Assembly: GCA_045616945.1 (NCBI GenBank)
Contig: JAZLHR010000047.1
Coordinates: 1-39,527 of the forward strand
DNA length: 39,527 nt
From: UBA6987 sp045616945
Lineage (GTDB): Bacteria > Bacillota > Clostridia > Lachnospirales > Lachnospiraceae
Direction of reading: 5' to 3'
In this document: positions 23,901-32,205 of the stretch, piece by piece
Numbering within the stretch: position 1 is the first letter of the stretch
How the letters are laid out: the number at the start of each line of letters is the position of its first letter
Translations under genes and position numbers: made by a program
The notes under the pieces: generated by a model
What the model was told of the DNA's origin: nothing
Seen by the model: the letters and a program-made list of their open reading frames with translations, nothing else
The model's database searches: none

Positions 23901-26888
23901 GTGCTTGAATTAAAACAAATCACAAAAATATACCCTGCCGGAGGCGATGACGTGAAGGCCCTCAAGGGCATTTCCCTCTGCTTCCGCCGCAATGAATTCG
24001 TCGCGATCCTGGGCCCTTCGGGCTGCGGCAAGACCACCATGCTGAACCTGATCGGCGGTCTGGACAGCGCCACGGAAGGCGAGCTGCTCATCAACGGCCG
24101 CAGCACCCGCGATTACAAAGACCGCGACTGGGATACCTACCGCAACCATTCCGTCGGCTTTGTATTCCAGAGCTACAACCTGATCCCGCACCAGAGCGTG
24201 CTGCAGAACGTGGAACTGGCGCTGACCCTTTCCGGCGTTTCCAAGGCGGAGCGCCGCCGCCGGGCCAAGGAAGCACTGGAGCAGGTCGGTCTGGGCAATC
24301 AGCTGAAGAAAAAGCCCGGCGAAATGTCCGGCGGTCAGATGCAGCGGGTCGCCATCGCCCGTGCGATCGTCAATAACCCCGATATCATCCTGGCCGATGA
24401 GCCCACCGGCGCGCTGGATACGGAAACCAGTATCCAGGTCATGGATATCCTGCAGGAGATCGCCCGCGACCGTCTGGTCATTATGGTAACGCACAACCCG
24501 GATCTGGCAGAGCGCTACGCCACCCGTACCGTCCGGATGCTGGACGGCCTCATCACGGACGACTCCGCTCCCCTCTCCGCGGAAGAGATCGAAGCCGAAA
24601 CCGAGGCTGCCGAACAGCGCCGCAGGGAAAACGACCTGAAGAAGCTGCCCTCCATGAGTCTCCGCACTTCCTTCGGTCTGTCCCTGAAAAATCTGTTTAC
24701 GAAAAAAGGCCGCACCATTCTGACCGCCTTTGCCGGTTCCATCGGTATCATCGGGATCTCGCTCATTTACGCGGTATCACAGGGTACGACGAACTATATC
24801 GATCTGGTGCAGGAGCAGACGCTTTCTTCCTATCCTCTGACATTGGAAGCGCAGACCGTGGATATGGGTTCCCTTCTCACCACCTTCATGGGCAAGGCGC
24901 AGTCCATCTCCAGACACGAAAAAGATGCCGTGTATCAAAAAGCCATGGTCTATGAGCTTATGAACACGATGAACACGCTGGATACGAAGAAGAACGACCT
25001 GCAGGCCTTCAAGGCCCATCTGGAGACCGAACTGCAGAAGGAAGATTCGCCGCTCAGCGAAGCCGTCAGCGCCGTTTCCTACCGCTACAATCTGAATCTC
25101 CAGTTCTATACCAAAAATGTCGACGGAGAGATCATTCTTTCCGACGCCCAAAGCCTGATGACAGATCTCTTCTCCCAGATCTCCGGCGTGGATTTTTCGT
25201 CCTTGATGAAGCTGGGCGGGAGTTCCGGCATGACAAGCACCATGTCCTCCTCCGCCAATGTGTGGCAGGAGCTTCTGGAGGGCCAGCATTCCGAACTGAT
25301 CAACCCGGTGGTCGAAAAGCAGTACGATATCATCGCCGGACACTGGCCGCAGAACTTTGACGAGGTCGTGCTCTTTGTCGACGAACGCAACGAAGTCAAC
25401 GATCTGTATCTCTACGCGCTCGGTCTTCTGCCGGAGGAAGCCATTTCCAGTCTGATGCAGGCTGCCGTGGATCACGATACGGTCACCTACGACCGTGAAT
25501 CGTGGAGCTACGAGGACATCCTGAATCTGTATTTCCGCGTGATCCTCGCGGCAGACCGCTATACCTATGATGAGGCAAGCGGCAAATATGTAGATCTCAG
25601 CCAATCCGATACCGGTCTGGCTTATCTCTATGACAATGCCCTGAAGCTGAAGGTGGTCGGTATCGCCCGGCCGAACGAGGACGCCGTGGGACATATGGTG
25701 ACCGGTTCCGTCGGCTACACCGCAGCCCTGACGCGCTATGTTGTGGAAAAAGCCCACAGCTGTGCAGCCGTTAAGGCGCAGCTGGAATCTCCCGACACGG
25801 ATATCCTCACCGGCCTGCCCTTCAAGGACAGCGGAAAGAAGCAGGATGCGGAAAAGGCCGCCCTGCTGAAGGAACATCTGAACGAACTGTCCGAGGCCGA
25901 AAAAGCCAAGGCCTATATCCGCATCAAGAGCATCCCTTCCGACCAGATGGTTACCGCGGCTCTGCAGCAGGCTATGGCCGGCATGACCCGCGACGATATC
26001 GAAGCCGCCCTGGCGGGTTCCATGGGCGAACAGATGGGCATGGACAGTGAATCCGTGATGGCCTATATCCGCTCCATGAGCGACGAGGATCTGAAGGAAT
26101 TGATCTCCAAGGCAATGGAGGATCAGATCCGCCAGCGCATCGCCGCAGAAACCGCGGTCAAGATGTCCGCTATGCCGCCCGCGCAGCTGGCTGCCGGTCT
26201 GGCGATGGAACTTTCCGCCGCGTCGGATGCGGACTGTGCGGTCTGGTACGACGCTCTCATGGAATTTTCCGAATCCACCTACGAAATGAACCTGATCCGT
26301 CTCGGCTGCGTGGAGCTGGATACGCCCTCCGCCATCAACCTCTACGCTTCCAGCTTCGACAACAAGGATATCATCGAGCAGGAAATCGCCGCCTATAACG
26401 ACACCGTCGAGGATGTACAGGAGATCCGCTATACGGACTATATCGGCCTGATGATGTCCTCCGTTACGACCATCATCGACGCCATCACGTACGTTCTGAT
26501 CGCCTTTGTCTCCGTTTCCTTGATCGTTTCCTCCATCATGATCGGTGTCATCACGCTCATCTCCGTACAGGAACGCACCAAAGAAATCGGTATCCTTCGT
26601 GCCATCGGTGCCTCCAAGCGGAACGTATCCAGCATGTTCAATGCGGAAACCGTCATGATCGGTTTTACTTCCGGTTTGATCGGCGTGCTCGTCACCTATC
26701 TTCTGTGCATCCCGATCAACCTGATCCTGCATGCGCTCACGGATATCAACAATCTGAATGCGGTCCTGCCGGTACCGGTCGCCGTGATCCTGGTCGTCAT
26801 CAGTATGCTTTTGACGCTCATCGCCGGTGTGATCCCTTCCCGCAGCGCTGCGAAGAAGGATCCGGTCATTGCGCTCCGTACGGAATAA
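23901..26888 (+). CDS. ABC transporter, fused ATPase and MacB/FtsX-type permease
   Basis: A 995-residue protein starting at GTG 23901, with AAAGGAG 7 bp upstream. The N-terminal ATPase of the MacB/LolD type has Walker A GPSGCGKT (38-45), Q-loop Q90, signature MSGGQ (142-146), Walker B IILADEP (162-168) and switch His198. A charged linker (about 225-250) leads to TM1 (about 273-293, KKGRTILTAFAGSIGIIGIS). An extracytoplasmic domain of over 500 residues follows, then three C-terminal TMs with the FtsX-type loop ERTKEIGILRAIGASKRNV. It may handle peptides, lipoproteins or antimicrobial compounds, or act mechanically rather than as a pump. It is monocistronic except possibly for the small ORF downstream. 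The promoter is unclear. Confidence 0.9.
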   Translation: MLELKQITKIYPAGGDDVKALKGISLCFRRNEFVAILGPSGCGKTTMLNLIGGLDSATEGELLINGRSTRDYKDRDWDTYRNHSVGFVFQSYNLIPHQSVLQNVELALTLSGVSKAERRRRAKEALEQVGLGNQLKKKPGEMSGGQMQRVAIARAIVNNPDIILADEPTGALDTETSIQVMDILQEIARDRLVIMVTHNPDLAERYATRTVRMLDGLITDDSAPLSAEEIEAETEAAEQRRRENDLKKLPSMSLRTSFGLSLKNLFTKKGRTILTAFAGSIGIIGISLIYAVSQGTTNYIDLVQEQTLSSYPLTLEAQTVDMGSLLTTFMGKAQSISRHEKDAVYQKAMVYELMNTMNTLDTKKNDLQAFKAHLETELQKEDSPLSEAVSAVSYRYNLNLQFYTKNVDGEIILSDAQSLMTDLFSQISGVDFSSLMKLGGSSGMTSTMSSSANVWQELLEGQHSELINPVVEKQYDIIAGHWPQNFDEVVLFVDERNEVNDLYLYALGLLPEEAISSLMQAAVDHDTVTYDRESWSYEDILNLYFRVILAADRYTYDEASGKYVDLSQSDTGLAYLYDNALKLKVVGIARPNEDAVGHMVTGSVGYTAALTRYVVEKAHSCAAVKAQLESPDTDILTGLPFKDSGKKQDAEKAALLKEHLNELSEAEKAKAYIRIKSIPSDQMVTAALQQAMAGMTRDDIEAALAGSMGEQMGMDSESVMAYIRSMSDEDLKELISKAMEDQIRQRIAAETAVKMSAMPPAQLAAGLAMELSAASDADCAVWYDALMEFSESTYEMNLIRLGCVELDTPSAINLYASSFDNKDIIEQEIAAYNDTVEDVQEIRYTDYIGLMMSSVTTIIDAITYVLIAFVSVSLIVSSIMIGVITLISVQERTKEIGILRAIGASKRNVSSMFNAETVMIGFTSGLIGVLVTYLLCIPINLILHALTDINNLNAVLPVPVAVILVVISMLLTLIAGVIPSRSAAKKDPVIALRTE

Positions 26889-26962
26889 AATACTTTTCCC
26901 CCCCCCGCTTTATTTTGTGCTACACTGGTGGGGCGATCTCTTTAAGAAAGGAAGGATTCGTT

Positions 26963-27124
26963 ATGTCCAAATTATGCAGCCTGCAGGGATATGTGGACGG
27001 TGACTGGCGCACCTGTTTTACCGGAACGGAAGAACAGTGCGAAGCAGAAAAAGAATACCAGATCTGCCTGGATCACAGTATGAATTTTGATTTTGAATAC
27101 CGCATTGTGGAAGCCGATAACTGA
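26963..27124 (+). CDS. Small protein, 53 residues, unrecognised
   Basis: MSKLCSLQGYVDGDWRTC begins a 53-residue acidic, soluble peptide with four cysteines and no signal or membrane segment. AAGGAAGG lies 6-7 bp before the ATG, and a strong terminator follows the stop at once, both arguing for a real gene. A possible extended -10 (TGCTACACT, -10 at 26921-26926) precedes it, and a run of nine C (26898-26906) lies further upstream. I do not recognise the family. Confidence 0.65.
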   Translation: MSKLCSLQGYVDGDWRTCFTGTEEQCEAEKEYQICLDHSMNFDFEYRIVEADN

Positions 27125-27138
27125 ATTCGGTCAGCCCG

Positions 27139-27182
27139 AAAAGGCGTCCCGTCTGCCTGCCAAGGCAGATTGGGCGCCTTTT
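27139..27182 (+). terminator. Terminator of the small-protein gene
   Basis: An outer AAAAGGCG/CGCCTTTT stem (27139-27146 with 27175-27182) and an inner CTGCCT/AGGCAG hairpin, followed by a T run. Confidence 0.82.
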
Positions 27183-27235
27183 TCCGTTTCGGTCCCGGAT
27201 ACTCCCGACCGCGATAAGAAAAAAAGCGATGGTAT

Positions 27236-27271
27236 AAAAATGAGCCGGGAGCGTTTTCCGCTGCCCGGCTC
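27236..27271 (-). terminator. Terminator of the CotH-kinase gene
   Basis: On the minus strand GAGCCGGG (27264-27271) pairs with CCCGGCTC (27242-27249) and is followed by ATTTTTA, directly after the CotH stop codon. Confidence 0.75.
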
Positions 27272-27285
27272 TCATTTTCCGTATC

Positions 27286-29382
27286 TCAGATATGTTTCTG
27301 CATCCATTTCAGATGCGTTTCAAACCAGCTGTAATAATAGGCGGTCTGGGCTGCATAGTCCTTTGCTTCTCCGCCCTGACGCTCCGCATGATAAGATACC
27401 GCCTGCGAATACGCCTCGCCGTCCATCGCGTCAAAGGTCTTCCGGAGCGCCGGCAGGATCTTATCGGCATACTGCGCGTACAGCTCACGGTAACATTTTG
27501 TAAAGATGCTTTTCCCGTTCAGATCCCCGAAGAACGTATAATTTGCGCCGTGCTGCGCCGAAAAGCGCTTCGGCTGGCTGGTACATACGGAATCCGCGTC
27601 CCACAGAGGTCCCATTTTCAGGAGCGTATTTGCGGTGGAATCTGCCTTAGTCAGAAAGATATTGCTGCCGCCCCCGTCTGCCGTTCCCAGGATATCGTGG
27701 GCCAGGAGCCACCGCGCAAAGCTCTCCAGTGAGATGTAATTCAAAAAGCTGTATGCGGAATCGCCGTGCAAAGCCGTTTCGAAATCCACGACCCAGTCCC
27801 GGATATAGGCCAGCTCCGGCGCATCTTCCTGCAGAAATGCGGTCTCCGGAAAACGGACCGTATACCGCAGCGGGTTGAGCTCACGGACGACCCCGGGGAA
27901 AGAATAGTCCTCGTTCCACCAATATGCGTCCAATTCAACGATATAGCCGCTGTCATCCACGGCGACCCGCGAGCGGTCATCTCCGCTCCCGTTTCCCTGC
28001 TTCACGGATTCGATGAGGACATACAGCCCGCGGTAATCGCCGTTCATATACAGCTGCACATAGGTAAAGGCCGGCACATATTCCATTTCCACGGCCTGCG
28101 CGACGGCAGCCATCACAGCCTGATTCAAGACAGAACCGCAGCTGAGCAGCAGCCATTCCTTATCCTCATATACGGTACCGTTTTCCCGTTCCGCGAAGGC
28201 TCCGAGAAGATCGGCTGCCTTATCCAGATGAATCTTGTAGCTCGGGAATTCTCCGACGCCGGAGGTATTCCCCCGCACCCGCACACGGGCTCCGTCATAT
28301 TCCGCTTCGGGCGTTTTCCCGGCGGCACTGTCAAAAAGCAGCTCGCCGGTTTCCGAAGCCAGCCGCACACGGCTGCCGATATAATCGGAATCCGTGATCC
28401 CGACGCCCCAGGCCCCCTCCGGCGCCTGCAGAACATCGCAGGAGGGCCATCTTCCGCCCTCCGTGTCCAGAGTCAGGACAGGCATACGGATCTCTTTTGC
28501 CTCCGGGAGGTACATCTGCGACAGGCGAAGCGTCTTTCCGCCGCCTTCCGTACCGAAGGGCCGCAGGACAAAAGTATATCGCTCTCCCGGCACCAGCTGA
28601 AGGGAGAAGCTTTGCGCATCGGCGTCCTGCGCGTAAAATACAGGATGATCCGAATCTTTGTCAAATACTTCCAGGCGCAGGCTGCGGAGGAAAGCTCCTT
28701 CGGCAAGCTGCCAGGAAAGCGTCAATAAACCGTTCTCATCGAGGAAAGAACTGCAATTTTCCAGGATCTCCTCCCGTTCCGGCGGGATCAGCTCCGACGG
28801 GACCTCCGTCCCGGCCTCTTCACACGCATGCAGCACATCCAGATAGGAACAATATGCTTCCGGAGACAGCTGCTCCCAGTCCGCGCAATAATCCGCCCCT
28901 ACGTTCACAACGATCGGGCCTTCAATGCTGCCGATACGGTAAATATCGCCGCCGAGCGTTTCCGGCAGGCCGCAGCTGCCGACGCAGGACCGGATGACCG
29001 GCTCCAGCCCGACATCCGCCTTCAGGCGGAAGGTCACGGTCCCGTCAGAGGCATCCGAATATACCAGCCCCGCTTCCTCACCGCATGTTCCGTTTTCATA
29101 CAGGCAGACCCGTACACCGTCCTCGGCCCGAAACAGCACAGGGAAACGGATTTCCGGTGCGTCCGATGACGAGGGCTCCGTTTCAGGCGGCCGGCTCTCC
29201 GTTTCTTCCGCCTGTGTGGCCGTACCGATCACCGCAAAGCTTTCGGAGCTTTCCGCATCGGAGCTGCGTTCCGTACCGGGGCCGCCCGATCCCTGCATCC
29301 GGTGAACGACCGACACGGCCGCTGTCAGCACCGCGACGGTCAGAAAAAGCAATATAAGGATTTTTCCAGTTTTCAGATTCAT
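27286..29382 (-). CDS. CotH kinase family protein, membrane-anchored
   Basis: A 698-residue protein with one N-terminal membrane segment (about 7-27) and a Ser/Glu/Thr-rich linker (36-75), so the bulk is outside the cell. Beta-rich, Fn3-like segments occupy about 75-300. The CotH kinase-like domain follows, with VRVRGNTS (367-374), SYKIHLDK, NGDYRGLYVLIESVK (447-461) and the metal-binding-type motif GPLWDADS (591-598), where other members have WDFD. Characterised CotH proteins are atypical kinases that phosphorylate spore coat or cell-surface proteins. Here the target could be a cell-surface or cellulosome-like protein, but none is encoded nearby. AAGGGG lies 6 bp before the ATG. It is divergent from the EFR1 gene. 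Confidence 0.87.
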   Translation of the reverse strand: MNLKTGKILILLFLTVAVLTAAVSVVHRMQGSGGPGTERSSDAESSESFAVIGTATQAEETESRPPETEPSSSDAPEIRFPVLFRAEDGVRVCLYENGTCGEEAGLVYSDASDGTVTFRLKADVGLEPVIRSCVGSCGLPETLGGDIYRIGSIEGPIVVNVGADYCADWEQLSPEAYCSYLDVLHACEEAGTEVPSELIPPEREEILENCSSFLDENGLLTLSWQLAEGAFLRSLRLEVFDKDSDHPVFYAQDADAQSFSLQLVPGERYTFVLRPFGTEGGGKTLRLSQMYLPEAKEIRMPVLTLDTEGGRWPSCDVLQAPEGAWGVGITDSDYIGSRVRLASETGELLFDSAAGKTPEAEYDGARVRVRGNTSGVGEFPSYKIHLDKAADLLGAFAERENGTVYEDKEWLLLSCGSVLNQAVMAAVAQAVEMEYVPAFTYVQLYMNGDYRGLYVLIESVKQGNGSGDDRSRVAVDDSGYIVELDAYWWNEDYSFPGVVRELNPLRYTVRFPETAFLQEDAPELAYIRDWVVDFETALHGDSAYSFLNYISLESFARWLLAHDILGTADGGGSNIFLTKADSTANTLLKMGPLWDADSVCTSQPKRFSAQHGANYTFFGDLNGKSIFTKCYRELYAQYADKILPALRKTFDAMDGEAYSQAVSYHAERQGGEAKDYAAQTAYYYSWFETHLKWMQKHI

Positions 29383-29420
29383 GCGATTCCCCTTACGGAC
29401 CGGAAAGACAGTATATATAC

Positions 29421-29441
29421 CCGGGACTTAAAATATCCCGG
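29421..29441. promoter_or_regulatory. Palindrome between divergent CotH and EFR1 genes
   Basis: CCGGGA (29421-29426) and TCCCGG (29436-29441) form an inverted repeat with a 9-bp AT-rich centre, next to TATATATA. It lies between the two divergent start regions and could be an operator. Confidence 0.4.
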
Positions 29442-29446
29442 TCATA

Positions 29447-29475
29447 TTGAATGCATCCGCATACTGTGCTATAAT
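29447..29475 (+). promoter_or_regulatory. Promoter of the EFR1 ferredoxin gene
   Basis: TTGAAT (29447-29452), a 17-bp spacer and a perfect TATAAT (29470-29475), with an extended TGC before the -10. Confidence 0.75.
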
Positions 29476-29544
29476 ACCATGGATTTGTTGGTTTTTCCAG
29501 CAAAAAGAAAGGGCGGTCCCCCGCCGTTTTCCAGGAGGCTATTT

Positions 29545-30369
29545 ATGATCACCACAGTACGCGCCATGTATTTCAGCGCAACCGATACCACAAAGACGGT
29601 CGTTGAACTGATCGCCGACACGCTTGCAAAGCTGGGCGGCTTTCAGAAGCTGACCACCGATTTTACGCTTCCCGGCGCCCGTCAGGAAGCCCCGGCCATC
29701 ACCGACAATGAACTGGTCGTTTTCGGAACGCCCGTTTACGCAGGCCGTGTTTCCAACGTTCTTCTGAAATATCTTGCCACCGTCAAGGGCAACGGCGCAC
29801 TGGCTGTACCGGTCGTATGCTACGGCAACCGCAACTTTGACGACGGTCTGATCGAGCTCCGCAATATTCTGGAGGGCAACGGCTTCCATACCATCGCCGG
29901 AGCCGCTTTCATCGGTGAACATTCCTTCTCCCGTATCCTGGCTGCCGGCCGTCCCGACGCACAGGACCGTGCCCTGGCCGTTTCCTTCGCGGAGAAGGTA
30001 TATGACAAGCTGACGCACGCTTCTCAGGAAGCTCTGATGACCCCCGCTGCCGTCAAGGGCGAAGATCCCATCCGTCCTTACTATACGCCCCGTGACCGTC
30101 AGGGCAACCCTGTCAACATCCTGAAAGTCAAGCCTCTCGTAGATATGAGCAAATGCACCGGCTGCGGCATCTGCGCGGAAGTCTGCCCGATGGGTTCCAT
30201 CATTCCCGAAAATATTGCCGAATACACCGGCATCTGCATCAAGTGCGGTGCCTGCGAAAAGAAATGCCCGACCGGCGCCCGTTATTATGAAGATGCCGGA
30301 TACATCTACCACAGGACCGAGCTGGAGCTGGGCTATGCCCGCCGCGCCGAGCCGGAGTTTTTCCTGTAA
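29545..30369 (+). CDS. EFR1-type flavodoxin/ferredoxin fusion
   Basis: A 274-residue redox protein. The N-terminal flavodoxin-like domain has the FMN phosphate loop SATDTTKT (11-18) and FGTPVYAGRVSN. The C-terminal module binds two [4Fe-4S] clusters: C204/C207/C210/C214 (CTGCGICAEVCP) and C231/C234/C237/C241 (CIKCGACEKKCP). This is the EFR1 family of clostridial electron carriers, probably cytoplasmic. The start at 29545 has AGGAGG 6 bp upstream. It is monocistronic with its own promoter and a strong terminator. The redox partner is unknown. Confidence 0.93.
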   Translation: MITTVRAMYFSATDTTKTVVELIADTLAKLGGFQKLTTDFTLPGARQEAPAITDNELVVFGTPVYAGRVSNVLLKYLATVKGNGALAVPVVCYGNRNFDDGLIELRNILEGNGFHTIAGAAFIGEHSFSRILAAGRPDAQDRALAVSFAEKVYDKLTHASQEALMTPAAVKGEDPIRPYYTPRDRQGNPVNILKVKPLVDMSKCTGCGICAEVCPMGSIIPENIAEYTGICIKCGACEKKCPTGARYYEDAGYIYHRTELELGYARRAEPEFFL

Positions 30370-30407
30370 GCGGATCGCACTTCCGTCCACGAACTTTTTC
30401 GGATAAG

Positions 30408-30453
30408 AAAAGCGGTTTTCGTCCTCCCGAAAGGGAGGAAGGAAACCGCTTTT
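30408..30453 (+). terminator. Terminator after EFR1 gene
   Basis: An outer 11-bp stem (30408-30418 with 30443-30453) and an inner CCTCCC/GGGAGG hairpin (30423-30438), followed by a T tract. The A-rich left flank also suits the convergent membrane-protein gene. Confidence 0.85.
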
Positions 30454-30482
30454 TTGTTCGGATCCGAAGAGATCCACGCCCG

Positions 30483-31181
30483 TTATTCTTTTTTCGGAGT
30501 ATCGGCGGTCTCCGCAGCGTCAACGGCCTCTGCGGCAGCATCGCTTTCCGCCTCCGGATCTTCCCCGGCGGCAGCATCGTTTTCCGCCTCCGGGCTCTCC
30601 CCGGCCTCGGCACTCTTCTCGGCACCGTCAGCCTCTTCCGCTGCGCTGCCGCCCTCTGCGTCACCGTCCTCTGCCTCGCCGGACTCCTCCGCCGCGTTAT
30701 CGTCCTCGGCTTCTTCGTCTTCCGCTTCGGCTTCAGTGTCCAGTCCCTGCGCCTTGCGCAATTTGGTGAAATGGATCAGCGTCATATAAAACCAGATGAC
30801 CATGGCCGTATCCATAAGAGGCATCGCCATGGGAATCACGACCAGGATCACCACATACAGGATATCGTAAAGCTTGGGTGAAACAGGCCGGAGCCGTCCC
30901 AGCTGCAGCAGCAGAAACGGGACGATGAGGAGGCTCGCCATCAAAATCAGGAAGCTCCATGCTCTGGACTTTACCTTTTTGGACAGCCAGTTGAAGATAT
31001 TGATAATGGAATAGACGATCCCGAATATCGTCAGGCTCATCAAAAACGTGTTCTTGCCGTTCTCTTTGCCGAAGCTGATCCCCAGATAAATACCCAATGC
31101 CAGCGTAAAAAGCAGTCTCGGAAGATATTCCCGCAGTTTGTCATATACCTTCTGGGTGTTTTCGCGCGACATCCACTTCAT
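30483..31181 (-). CDS. Membrane protein with acidic repetitive tail, unrecognised
   Basis: A 232-residue protein. The first 145 residues hold about four hydrophobic segments (near 22-38, 47-65, 75-92 and 106-138). The C-terminal 85 residues are a low-complexity, very acidic Ala/Glu/Asp-rich tail ending TPKKE. The tail is partly built from a 36-bp imperfect tandem DNA repeat (30535-30570 and 30571-30606). I do not recognise the family. The ATG overlaps the galE stop (ATGA at 31178-31181), so it is translationally coupled to galE, and AAGGAG lies 8 bp upstream inside galE. Third gene of the murI-galE operon. Confidence 0.82.
   Translation of the reverse strand: MKWMSRENTQKVYDKLREYLPRLLFTLALGIYLGISFGKENGKNTFLMSLTIFGIVYSIINIFNWLSKKVKSRAWSFLILMASLLIVPFLLLQLGRLRPVSPKLYDILYVVILVVIPMAMPLMDTAMVIWFYMTLIHFTKLRKAQGLDTEAEAEDEEAEDDNAAEESGEAEDGDAEGGSAAEEADGAEKSAEAGESPEAENDAAAGEDPEAESDAAAEAVDAAETADTPKKE
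30535..30606. repeat. 36-bp imperfect tandem repeat in the acidic tail
   Basis: Two 36-bp units (30535-30570, 30571-30606) match at about 30 of 36 positions and encode repeated Glu/Ala-rich peptide. This suggests the tail grew by in-frame duplication. Confidence 0.7.
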
Positions 31182-32194
31182 AGCTGATTCTCCTTTAACT
31201 TCTGCTCAAAGCGCCAGGAATCCCGGCACATATCTTCCAGATTTTTTTCCGCTTTCCAGCCAAGCATCCGTTCTGCCTTGCCGGGAGCCGCCAGACTGAC
31301 CGCAATATCGCCGGGGCGGCGGGGTGCGATACGGTACGGCACCTTCACGCCGGTCGCCTTTTCGAAATTCTTAACGATATCCAGCACGCTCGCTCCGCGT
31401 CCGGTCCCGAGGTTGAATACCTCCGCGCCGGCCTGCGTGGCACTGAAGCGCAAAGCAGCCACATGCCCTTTGGCCAGATCGACTACATGGATATAATCGC
31501 GTACGCCGGTCCCGTCGGGCGTATCGTAATCGTTTCCGTACACGGAAAGCTCCCTGCGGATCCCTGCCGCCGTCTGCGTCACATAGGGCATCAGATTGTT
31601 CGGGATCCCGTTGGGCTTTTCACCGATCAGGCCGCTCTCATGCGCACCGATCGGATTGAAGTAGCGCAGCATCACGACGGAAAGCTCCGCATCCGCCTTC
31701 GCGGCATCCCGCAGGATCTCCTCGATCATATATTTCGTCCTGCCGTAAGGATTCGTGCAGCCGCCGACAGGCATATCTTCGGTGAAGGGAGGTACATTGG
31801 AATCGCCGTAAACGGTCGCCGAGCTGCTGAAAATGAACCGCTTCGTGCCGAATTCCCGCATGACTTCCAATACGGTAAGCGTCGTATCCAGGTTATTGCG
31901 GTAATACATCAAGGGCTTGGCAACGGACTCTCCTACTGCCTTATAGCCGGCAAAATGGACCACTGCCTGCGGTTTTTCGGCCGCAAATACGCTCCGCAGA
32001 GCTTCCTTATCCGCAGCGTCCACCGCATAAAACGCAGGGCGCACACCGCTGATGGTTTCGATCTTGTCGATGACATCCTCGCTGCTGTTATACAGGTTAT
32101 CGACGATCACCACACGCACACCGGCGCGGATCATTTCCACGGCGGTATGAGAACCGATAAATCCGGCACCGCCGGTCAAAAGAACTGTTTCCAT
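31178..32194 (-). CDS. galE: UDP-glucose 4-epimerase
   Basis: A 338-residue short-chain dehydrogenase-type epimerase that interconverts UDP-galactose and UDP-glucose (Leloir pathway and cell-wall precursor supply). It has the NAD-binding motif LTGGAGFIGSH (6-16), FSSSATVYGD with the active-site Ser/Thr, and NPYGRTK with the catalytic Tyr-x3-Lys. The C-terminus keeps the GRRPGDIAV-like motif (PRRPGDIAVSLA). The start at 32194 is chosen because AAGGAG is about 7 bp upstream; the in-frame extension to 32260 overlaps murI. An 11-bp gap follows murI. Confidence 0.95.
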   Translation of the reverse strand: METVLLTGGAGFIGSHTAVEMIRAGVRVVIVDNLYNSSEDVIDKIETISGVRPAFYAVDAADKEALRSVFAAEKPQAVVHFAGYKAVGESVAKPLMYYRNNLDTTLTVLEVMREFGTKRFIFSSSATVYGDSNVPPFTEDMPVGGCTNPYGRTKYMIEEILRDAAKADAELSVVMLRYFNPIGAHESGLIGEKPNGIPNNLMPYVTQTAAGIRRELSVYGNDYDTPDGTGVRDYIHVVDLAKGHVAALRFSATQAGAEVFNLGTGRGASVLDIVKNFEKATGVKVPYRIAPRRPGDIAVSLAAPGKAERMLGWKAEKNLEDMCRDSWRFEQKLKENQL

Positions 32195-32205
32195 GGCTTT
32201 GCTCC

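Noticed and set aside
24777..26732. 651-codon open frame antisense to the ABC transporter
   Set aside because: It lacks a family signature and has the His/Asp/Gly-rich composition of an antisense shadow, while the plus strand encodes an intact ABC permease.
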